Virus record (IMG/VR): IMGVR_UViG_3300010299_000011
Location: 1 to 44,458 of that record
DNA length: 44,458 nt
From: a virus
Strand: one strand, 5' to 3'
In this document: piece by piece, positions 39,677-44,458 of the stretch
Numbering within the stretch: position 1 is the stretch's first letter
Layout: each line of letters begins with the position of its first letter
The notes under the pieces: model-generated
Databases searched by the model: none
Told to the model about the DNA's origin: nothing
What the model saw: the letters and a program-made list of their open reading frames with translations, nothing else
Position numbers and translations under genes: made by a program

Positions 39677-40342
39677 TCACTCCTTACTGGCCAATGCCCG
39701 TGCATTGTGGATTGCGCGCCTTACCATCAGCTTTGCTGCTGACCTGAGGAACAGTAGGCCACGCTTGTCCGCTTCTTCCTTCAGCCAATCACAGATGGTT
39801 TCGATGTTCTCCTCACACCAGTCGCAGCCACGTGCGTCCATGGCCTTGGCGCGTTGATTGCAGGTGCAGTTGGGTGTGGCCTTTATGCCGATGAGCATCA
39901 GAAGTTTCTTTAACTCTGTGCCGGGGCCAGACGGTGGATCGATCAGAACCGTGCCGTTGTCTAAGCGTGTATACGACGACCCGCCGTAGCTGTCGTCTTC
40001 GCACTTGCTGCAGGTCACGTTCCACAGATTCGGAAAGCCACTCGGTGTTGCTGCGCATCTCTCGTCGTCCGGACAGGCGCCGTCACAGGCTTCTTCCGCT
40101 GTGGCCCCCGGAAGCAGTGAGCCAATCTCCGAAGGGCGTGCCACACATGTGCAGCCTTCAGGGCAGGGCGGGTCTTCATCGCCTCCACACGGGCCTGAAC
40201 AGCCGCAGGGGTTGGGGATGCAGGTAGTCCCCTTGCCCTGGAAGGCTCCCAAGGACTCCAGGCAATCTGCCTCCGTGAGGACGACACAACTGCCGTCCGG
40301 ATAACAGCAGGCTCCACAGCAGCAGGTACAGGTACAGGCCAT
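39677..40342 (-). CDS. Cysteine-rich planctomycete-type protein
   Basis: 221 residues, first gene of the late operon. Residues 1-60 are packed with cysteines (TCTCCCGACCYPDGSCVVL, ADCLESLGAFQGKGTTCIPNPC), a motif of repeat modules in planctomycete surface/secreted proteins. The C-terminal ~75 residues, GTELKKLLMLIGIKATPNCTC, then DARGCDWCEENIETICDWL, are a block I know from planctomycete genomes. No signal peptide is visible. A virion or host-interaction role is likely; disulfide or metal binding is expected. No ribosome-binding site; a hairpin lies 10 bases before ATG. Confidence 0.75.
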   Translation of the reverse strand: MACTCTCCCGACCYPDGSCVVLTEADCLESLGAFQGKGTTCIPNPCGCSGPCGGDEDPPCPEGCTCVARPSEIGSLLPGATAEEACDGACPDDERCAATPSGFPNLWNVTCSKCEDDSYGGSSYTRLDNGTVLIDPPSGPGTELKKLLMLIGIKATPNCTCNQRAKAMDARGCDWCEENIETICDWLKEEADKRGLLFLRSAAKLMVRRAIHNARALASKE

Positions 40343-40351
40343 AGGGGTGAA

Positions 40352-40710
40352 TGTCCCGGAAACAGGAAACCGGGCTCCGGGACACTGACTGGTGGAAGGC
40401 TCTGGTTGCCGGAACGGTCTTTAGGTGTCCCTCACCGACTGGCTCCTGCGGGGTGCGACAAGAAGGGACAGCCCGTGATGCCCCGCCGCTCAGAGAGCGG
40501 CAAGCTAACGGATTGTGGTGCCTGTCGGTTGACGACTGTACGGACAGGGTTCTGCTTCTGCTCGCCACACGCAGTGCCAGGGAGTTCTTTGGCCTCAGCT
40601 GCGAAATCAAAATCAGAGGCCCTTCGCTGAGCCGGCTCCACTCTGGCTGGTATTGCGACTCCCCTGCTTCGGCAGGGAGTCGCTGCGCACTCACCACTCA
40701 GACTGGTGAG
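40352..40710. other. Structured noncoding region upstream of the late operon
   Basis: Seven stem-forming pairs: 40352-40360/40376-40384 (9 bp, TGTCCCGGA/TCCGGGACA), 40485-40490/40496-40501, 40521-40526/40543-40548, 40591-40596/40616-40621, 40656-40667/40672-40682 (one bulge, loop UUCG closed by C-G on the plus strand) and 40690-40696/40704-40710. Frames crossing it lack convincing protein features. It could be a long 5' leader of the late operon or a plus-strand structured RNA; the UUCG loop favours the plus strand. Not covariation-tested. Confidence 0.5.
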
Positions 40711-40714
40711 GGGG

Positions 40715-40773
40715 TAGTAGGGGTATCTAATAAGAAGAGACTATAAGAATAACTATTAAATAACGTACCCGGT
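40715..40773. promoter_or_regulatory. AT-rich stretch next to the 21-bp repeats
   Basis: The most AT-rich block of the intergenic region (TAATAAG, CTATAAGAATAACTATTAAATAAC). It may be the late promoter zone or a duplex-unwinding element; no -35/-10 pair at a good spacing was found, though TATAAG and TAAATA occur. Confidence 0.35.
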
Positions 40774-40836
40774 TCGTCATATCTGACGACCTAATCGTCA
40801 AATATGATGACCTAATCGTCATATGTGATGACCTTT
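40774..40836. repeat. Three tandem 21-bp palindromic repeats (iteron/operator array)
   Basis: Units at 40774-40794, 40795-40815 and 40816-40836 share a core TCGTCA-N4-TGAYGA-CCTAA (last unit ends CCTTT). The first core is a perfect dyad (TCGTCATATCTGACGA); the others have one or two changes. A 21-bp period (two helical turns) puts all sites on one DNA face. Compatible with iterons of a replication origin or a cooperative repressor operator. Confidence 0.85.
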
Positions 40837-41151
40837 GGGGGTCCAAAGGGGTGAAAAAATCCAGGAGCGGGATTGACGAAATAGACGCTTCGGCTTGGGG
40901 GGCCACCCGGGGGCGGCTGTGCCTGGTTGTGTACGCTTGTGCATTGGTGTACGGGCGTTCCGCTTGTGACGTAACCCTAGTGCTGGCAAGGGGTTAGGGG
41001 TATTCGAATCCTTGCCGCAGTATAGGCCGTCCCTCCCGGGAGGGGTATTTTGCGGGGAAACAGCGATCTGCCGCCGCAGATTGTGCGACGCGGGCTCAGT
41101 GTGCATGCATCGCCTAGCCCCCTACTCCTGCCCCCCGACGCGCAAAAGAAA
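40837..41151. other. Gene-poor interval with inverted repeats
   Basis: No credible gene. Contains the inverted pair GGCAAGG (40985-40991)/CCTTGCC (41010-41016), palindrome CCCTCCCGGGAGGG (41031-41044), hairpin ATCTGC-CGCC-GCAGAT (41066-41081) and a duplicated GTGTACG. An open frame of 95 codons on the minus strand crosses the repeats but looks non-coding. Confidence 0.6.
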
Positions 41152-41179
41152 ACCCCCGGAGGACCGCTCCCCCGGGGGT
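41152..41179 (-). terminator. Rho-independent terminator for the 41.2-42.0 kb gene
   Basis: ACCCCCGG (41152-41159) pairs with CCGGGGGT (41172-41179). On the minus strand the hairpin is followed by TTTTCTTTTG, just past the stop at 41191. Good stem and U-tract, so it is a strong terminator. Confidence 0.82.
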
Positions 41180-41190
41180 AGGTCGGCAGA

Positions 41191-41952
41191 CTACTCCGCC
41201 GACTCTGTGCTCGCCGACTCTTTGACGGTGATCGCCCGGTAGACTATCTCCGGAAGCGTACCATCCGGATCGGGTCGGAGAATCCACCCGTGCCGGGCAT
41301 CAACACTGGTCATCGGCTGCTTGGCGGGTGGAAACGGGTCAGGCAGGGGGGCGGGAATCGGCCCCCGCACAATCCGCGCCCGGGTCACGGTTTCATTGAT
41401 GCCAGCCGCGTATGAGGCCAGCCTGTCCCGCGTAGTCCCGATACCCTTTGCCACTCGGTCTGCCGCCTTTCTGTGACAATGGGCCTCCAATCGTTCCGAC
41501 CATCCGGCGACGGCGGACGGGTCAGGCAGATTCCGCTGCTTGAGACGCGCCTCAGCCGCCAACCGTTCAGCCGTCGCAGCACGGTAGGATTCTCGGCGAG
41601 CATCTACTCTAGTTTGCCACCGCCGACGACGCAGCGTTGTCACCACCGACCACACTGCCGCCGCATGATCGCCCCGGGCAATCGCCTCCGATCCGGACAG
41701 CGACAGCCACTCGGCATAGGCCGTCGATGCGGCCTCCTCCGCCCGATCACGCAGCCCTCGCCGCTGTGCGGCCGTCCGGATCGGCTCCACGCCTTTTTCG
41801 GGAATATCGTAGGCCAATCGGGAGAAGGTACGGTAGGCCAAGCGGAAGAGCAGTTGCCACAACTCCGAGTGATACTCCGCCGGTAGGTCTGCCGCAGAGT
41901 AGGCTTGGCGGGGGAACGCGCAGCATGCGCCCGTATAACGTGCATCAAACAT
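41191..41952 (-). CDS. Hypothetical Arg-rich helical protein, divergently controlled
   Basis: 253 residues from ATG 41952 (GGAGGG 6 bases upstream). Helical and basic: ADLPAEYHSELWQLLFRLAYRTFSRLAYD, RDRAEEAASTAYAEWLSLSG, VVTTLRRRRWQTRVDARRESYR. The N-terminal YTGACCAF has a cysteine pair. Some resemblance to sigma-factor region 2-like helices is only impressionistic. It faces away from the early operon with its own promoter, palindromic operator and terminator, which fits a regulator. No family recognised. Confidence 0.6.
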   Translation of the reverse strand: MFDARYTGACCAFPRQAYSAADLPAEYHSELWQLLFRLAYRTFSRLAYDIPEKGVEPIRTAAQRRGLRDRAEEAASTAYAEWLSLSGSEAIARGDHAAAVWSVVTTLRRRRWQTRVDARRESYRAATAERLAAEARLKQRNLPDPSAVAGWSERLEAHCHRKAADRVAKGIGTTRDRLASYAAGINETVTRARIVRGPIPAPLPDPFPPAKQPMTSVDARHGWILRPDPDGTLPEIVYRAITVKESASTESAE

Positions 41953-41974
41953 TTCATACCCTCCAGAGTGAAAC

Positions 41975-41992
41975 AGTGAGCACGCGCTCACT
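41975..41992. promoter_or_regulatory. 18-bp palindrome, operator-like
   Basis: AGTGAGC-ACGC-GCTCACT is a perfect 7-bp dyad with a 4-base spacer, just after the predicted transcription start of the 41191-41952 gene and before its ribosome-binding site. Immediately right lies CGATATATCG (41995-42004), another perfect palindrome overlapping the -10. Placement suits repressor binding. Confidence 0.6.
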
Positions 41993-41997
41993 TTCGA

Positions 41998-42264
41998 TAT
42001 ATCGTATGCGGCAGGTCTGGTACTTGCAAGTTTATTTTCGGAAAAATCTTTCCGGCCAACTGTCCACTATATAACGTATGCCGTTTGCACTATTCCGAAC
42101 GGTACGACACTACCCCACACTCTGTGGTGTAGTTTGCATTCGCTCTGCAGTTTGCTCCCAAACGTGGGTCAAACTACAGCTGCATGCTGTCAGTAAACTT
42201 TTTTCAGAAAAAGTTTTCCGTCATCTGTCCACTATATAACGTATGCCACTCCGCATACGTTATA
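41998..42264. repeat. Repeated 12-bp motif TATAWCGTATGC and 23-bp direct repeat
   Basis: Motif copies: 41998-42009 (TATATCGTATGC), 42070-42081 and 42235-42246 (TATAACGTATGC), and 42253-42264 inverted. The last two form a perfect 12-bp inverted repeat with a 6-bp spacer. Copies two and three lie in identical 23-bp repeats (42060-42082 and 42225-42247, starting CTGTCCACTATATAACG), preceded by similar poly-A/T dyads. A 9-bp inverted repeat TGTAGTTTG/CAAACTACA spans 42128-42178 between them. Divergent regulatory region without a gene. Confidence 0.8.
42001..42029 (-). promoter_or_regulatory. Promoter for the 41191-41952 gene
   Basis: On the minus strand TTGCAA (42024-42029), exactly 17 bases, TACGAT (42001-42006). 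Both are close to sigma-70 consensus. The predicted start is a few bases into the flanking palindrome. The -10 overlaps the leftmost copy of the TATAWCGTATGC motif (41998-42009). Confidence 0.6.
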
Positions 42265-42320
42265 CACCACCAACCCCACTATTTACTATCTGCGCATGCA
42301 GGCAGTGAAAGGAGTGTGTT

Positions 42321-42671
42321 ATCAACAAGCAAGAGGCTGCCGCCCAGGCTGTCTTCGACGCTGTCGTTGGCAACCTGCAGCGGCTACGCATTGCCGGCAA
42401 GGTGAGCGTCCCTAGTGACGAACTGGCCATGCAGGCAGTCAGGGGCTGCATCAACAGCCGAACCGGGCAGTGGCGTCGTAGCAAGCCTGCTGACGACGAT
42501 GCCGCCCTTCTATGGCAACTGGTGAAGTTTCACCGTGGTAACGGCAGCCTGTGGGGTTTCCCATGGTTTGCCAACGAACAGCTGCGAGACGAACTGGACA
42601 CGCTCGCGGTGGTGCTACTTGGCTGCCAGTCTTCCGCCGCTGATGCGTGGAAGCGTGCCGTCTACGGTTAA
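42321..42671 (+). CDS. Hypothetical early protein with apparent ATC start
   Basis: The frame is closed by TGA at 42306-42308 upstream and contains no ATG; the only canonical start is GTG 42402. But AAAGGAG (42308-42314) is perfectly placed 6 bases before ATC 42321, and the codons between look coding (NKQEAAAQAVFDAVVGNLQR). ATC gives 116 residues, GTG only 89. C-terminal half: ALLWQLVKFHRGNGSLWGFPWF, then LDTLAVVLLGCQSSAADAWKRA. First gene of the rightward operon; function unknown. Confidence 0.6.
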   Translation: MNKQEAAAQAVFDAVVGNLQRLRIAGKVSVPSDELAMQAVRGCINSRTGQWRRSKPADDDAALLWQLVKFHRGNGSLWGFPWFANEQLRDELDTLAVVLLGCQSSAADAWKRAVYG

Positions 42672-42788
42672 CGACCTCCGAAGGCGGGCAGTGGGATGCG
42701 GCAACGGGCGAACGCCCAATAAGTCCGAATGCCTGCTGTCCGCTCTCGGCTGCCGTTAGCAGTCGGTTTCTCTTCTCAGGAGGTGCGT

Positions 42789-43541
42789 ATGCGTTTAGCG
42801 TATGCACCGGCCAACGCCAAGTTAGTCAAACTGGCTACGCGCTTAGGCGTCAAAGTCTACTCCTTTGACATGCTGTCAGGAGTGACCTGCCCTGCCGCCA
42901 AGGATTGCAAGTCCTGGGCGGAAGAGTATGGACGCGGCAAGCGTCGTATCCGGGATGGCAAGCATACGGTGTTCCGGTGCTTCTCAGCCTCTCAGGAGGC
43001 CCTGTTCACAAACGTGTACAGGTTCCGCAAGGCGAACATGGAAGCAGCCCTTGGGCTTGCGGCCAAGTCGCCAATGCAGTGTGCGACGGCTCTGGTGAAT
43101 GCGATTCCCGCAGACGCTGGGGCCATCCGCATCCATGTAGCTGGGGACTTTAAAATCCTCAACTACTTCGATGCCTGGCTGGAGGTGTGTGATCGCAGGC
43201 CCGACCTGCGGTTCTACGCTTACACCAAAATGTTGTCGTTCTGGCAGAAACGCAGGGACGTTATCCCCGCCAATCTCGCCCTGACTGCAAGCCGTGGTGG
43301 CCGGTTCGATCATCTGATCGACAGTGAAGGCTTCCGTGAGTCTGTAGTGGTCTACAGCAAGGCCAAGGCGCGTCGCCTTGGGCTGCCTATCGACAGTGAC
43401 GACTACCACGCCTATCGGCTGCGTGGTGGTTCGTTTGCGTTGCTCATCCATGGCGCCCAGCCTGCTGGCAGTGAAGCCGGCAAGGCGGTTCGCAAGTTGC
43501 GGGGTGCCGGTTCCTACAGCCGTAAGAAAGTGACGGTGTGA
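42789..43541 (+). CDS. Gp88-like protein
   Basis: 250 residues from ATG 42789 with AGGAGG upstream; an earlier in-frame start exists but lacks a site. The pattern fits the Gene product 88 family of phages and plasmids: KVYSFDMLSGVTCPAAKDCKSWAEEY with C34 and C40, a third Cys (FRCFSAS, C64), then AIRIHVAGDFKILNYFDAWLEVCDRRPDLRFYAYTK and LALTASRGGRFDHLID. The conserved Cys motif may coordinate a metal or iron-sulfur cluster. Function unproven; location suggests an early role. Confidence 0.75.
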   Translation: MRLAYAPANAKLVKLATRLGVKVYSFDMLSGVTCPAAKDCKSWAEEYGRGKRRIRDGKHTVFRCFSASQEALFTNVYRFRKANMEAALGLAAKSPMQCATALVNAIPADAGAIRIHVAGDFKILNYFDAWLEVCDRRPDLRFYAYTKMLSFWQKRRDVIPANLALTASRGGRFDHLIDSEGFRESVVVYSKAKARRLGLPIDSDDYHAYRLRGGSFALLIHGAQPAGSEAGKAVRKLRGAGSYSRKKVTV

Positions 43542-43542
43542 G

Positions 43543-43722
43543 GTGATTGATTACGACTGGCTTCCCTACGGGGCTCTGCTGCTGCGGTTCGACAACGGGA
43601 CCGTGTTCCTGCAGGGCGAGGAGGCGTCTGAACTGTACGACCAGTGTGAGGCGTGTGAAACCAGCGAGCAGTTGGAACTGCTGCTGTATGAATACGCAGA
43701 CCTAGCAGAGGAGGAGGTGTGA
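43543..43722 (+). CDS. 59-residue hypothetical protein
   Basis: Frame ends TGA 43720-43722; start probably GTG 43543, one base after the preceding stop. Sequence VIDYDWLPYGALLLRFDNGTVFLQGEEASELYDQCEACETSEQL; the first half looks like a beta hairpin, the second acidic helix. Ends EEEV because the next ribosome-binding site forms the last codons. Function unknown. Confidence 0.55.
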   Translation: MIDYDWLPYGALLLRFDNGTVFLQGEEASELYDQCEACETSEQLELLLYEYADLAEEEV

Positions 43723-43723
43723 T

Positions 43724-43909
43724 ATGGAAACGATTGATGCTGTGGATGCCGGGAAGAGGGCGTGCGTGCCTGGTCTGCCAGGGATGAGTGACCTGGAGCT
43801 GCTCTCAGAGATCAAACGTCTGGAGAGTTCTGTGGCTAGTTGGGGTGCGGCGATGCTTTTGTCTGCCTACAAGGCGGAGGCTGTGCGGCGCGGTTTTAAG
43901 GAGGTGTGA
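43724..43909 (+). CDS. 61-residue hypothetical protein
   Basis: ATG 43724 after GAGGAGGTGTGAT. CVPGLPGMSDLELLSEIKRLESSVASWGAAMLLSAYKAEAVRRGFKEV: a helical bundle-like fold with hydrophobic heptads. The C-terminal EV codons form the next site. No family recognised. Confidence 0.6.
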   Translation: METIDAVDAGKRACVPGLPGMSDLELLSEIKRLESSVASWGAAMLLSAYKAEAVRRGFKEV

Positions 43910-43910
43910 C

Positions 43911-44183
43911 ATGGTGGCGATTGTGACCAGGTATCACGGGCCAACGAACACCCGTGGTGCAAGGTATTCGGCCAGGGCTGACGGGAGGGTGGTCTATGTC
44001 GGTATTGACCACGCATTGGATGAAGAAGGCAACCACAGGCGGGCTGCCGTGAAGCTGTGCAGGCTGAATGTGTGGGATGAGGACCGCTTCTTCGGCGGTT
44101 CTGTGCGTGGCGTGGAGTGGGCGTGGGTGCCCGTGTTCACCTACGACTGGGAGCAGCGGCAACAAAAGAAAGAGGAGGTGTGA
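43911..44183 (+). CDS. 90-residue hypothetical protein
   Basis: ATG 43911 after AAGGAGGTGTGAC. Beta-rich: MVAIVTRYHGPTNTRGARYSARADGRVVYVGIDHALDEEGNHRRAAVKLC, then WDEDRFFGGSVRGVEWAWVPVF. Contains YHGPTNTRGARYSA, a motif seen in several small phage proteins of unknown role. Ends KKEEV with the next site embedded. Confidence 0.65.
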   Translation: MVAIVTRYHGPTNTRGARYSARADGRVVYVGIDHALDEEGNHRRAAVKLCRLNVWDEDRFFGGSVRGVEWAWVPVFTYDWEQRQQKKEEV

Positions 44184-44184
44184 C

Positions 44185-44394
44185 ATGGAATACCAACTGA
44201 CAGACAAGAAGTTGCGGCAACTGAAGGCAGCTGTGACGCGGGCCAGAAACAAGAAGGACTGGCAGGAGGTGATCTACAAGTGTGACCAAGCACTGAACAC
44301 GTTCAATGTGCTGGGCTACCCGGACTGCTGGTCAGACTTTGAACGCCACCGTTACGATGCACAAATGGCAATCCTTTACAAAAGGGAGGTGTGA
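44185..44394 (+). CDS. 69-residue hypothetical protein
   Basis: ATG 44185 after GGAGGTGTGAC. Helical and basic: LTDKKLRQLKAAVTRARNKKDWQEVIYKCDQALNTFNVLGYPDCWSDFERHRYDAQMAILYKREV. Helix-pair features and Lys/Arg content could suit nucleic-acid binding; unproven. Ends REV with embedded site. Confidence 0.62.
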   Translation: MEYQLTDKKLRQLKAAVTRARNKKDWQEVIYKCDQALNTFNVLGYPDCWSDFERHRYDAQMAILYKREV

Positions 44395-44395
44395 C

Positions 44396-44458
44396 ATGTT
44401 GCGTGAACAGTGCAAGGTCGGCATGCACGTTGTGTTTGGCCGACTGTCAGGTGAGAAG
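44396..44458 (+). CDS. Partial hypothetical protein at the right edge
   Basis: ATG 44396 after GGAGGTGTGAC; 21 codons visible (MLREQCKVGMHVVFGRLSG) before the window ends. The segment looks like an N-terminal strand of an SH3/KOW-type domain, but too little remains to judge. Same operon and spacing as its four left neighbours. Confidence 0.5.
   Translation, partial: MLREQCKVGMHVVFGRLSGEK

Noticed and set aside
40351-40746. Plus-strand open frames in the noncoding region
   Set aside because: Several overlapping frames of similar length in one hairpin-rich segment, none with a ribosome-binding site or recognisable protein pattern.
41001-41016. tRNA or attP-like TATTCGAATCC
   Set aside because: It resembles a T-loop but there is no 5' partner or cloverleaf, and the integrase is 37 kb away; no tRNA was found anywhere.
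40819-41106. Minus-strand open frame of 95 codons
   Set aside because: It crosses the 21-bp repeat array and hairpins, has no good ribosome-binding site, and its sequence is rich in Pro/Arg/Lys with no domain features.
1-44458. CRISPR array
   Set aside because: No series of 24-40-bp direct repeats with spacers of similar length; the 21-bp repeats are contiguous.

Overview
The window looks like most of the genome of a temperate, short-tailed (podovirus-like) bacteriophage, or the same element as a prophage, probably infecting a planctomycete. Phage identity rests on a complete head and packaging set: scaffold, HK97-type capsid protein, ATPase-nuclease terminase, P22-like portal, and head-tail adaptor, nozzle and fibre genes with no tape measure or sheath. 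Temperate lifestyle is inferred from a tyrosine integrase. The planctomycete link rests mainly on the cysteine-rich protein at 39677-40342, whose N-terminal Cys/Gly motif and C-terminal GTELKKLL/WCE segment I recognise from planctomycete genomes; the integrase C-terminus fits too. Both ends cut through genes, so this is not a closed genome.

Layout. 1-3436 (minus): a recombination/replication block, with RecE-like exonuclease, ERF annealing protein and SSB, then a terminator, a DUF1376 protein, a possible helicase-loader-like protein and a partial gene. 3437-3663: a divergent control region. 3664-4491 (plus): the integrase. 4448-40342 (minus): one very long late transcription unit. In order of transcription it encodes the Cys-rich protein, several mini-genes, a polyvalent-domain protein, scaffold, major capsid protein, a decoration-like protein, a hairpin/attenuator, a glycosyltransferase, a zinc-finger protein, large terminase, portal, a battery of fibre and adhesin genes, a trypsin-like protease with leucine-rich-like repeats, a thioredoxin-like protein, adaptor and nozzle proteins, a run of probable internal virion proteins, and a polyvalent-type ADP-ribosyltransferase. 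40343-41190: about 850 bp without convincing genes, with hairpins and three 21-bp palindromic repeats beside an AT-rich stretch. 41191-41952 (minus): an unknown gene with its own promoter, operator-like palindrome and terminator. 41953-42320: a repeat-rich divergent control region. 42321-44458 (plus): an early-type operon of small genes including a Gp88-like protein.

Translation is tightly coupled. Most neighbours overlap by ATGA, GTGA, TTGA, TAATG or TGATG. Several genes start at GTG or TTG, and two have their best ribosome-binding site or overlap geometry at non-canonical ATC and ATA codons. In the right-hand operon the ribosome-binding site of each gene is built into the last codons of the one before it.

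The least ordinary parts are the 40.3-42.3 kb control/origin-like region, the protease/LRR-like virion protein beside a thioredoxin, the separate polyvalent-type effector genes, the nested mini-genes at 39.0-39.25 kb, and the mutually exclusive hairpins behind the capsid genes. No DNA polymerase, RNA polymerase, endolysin or classical holin was recognised.
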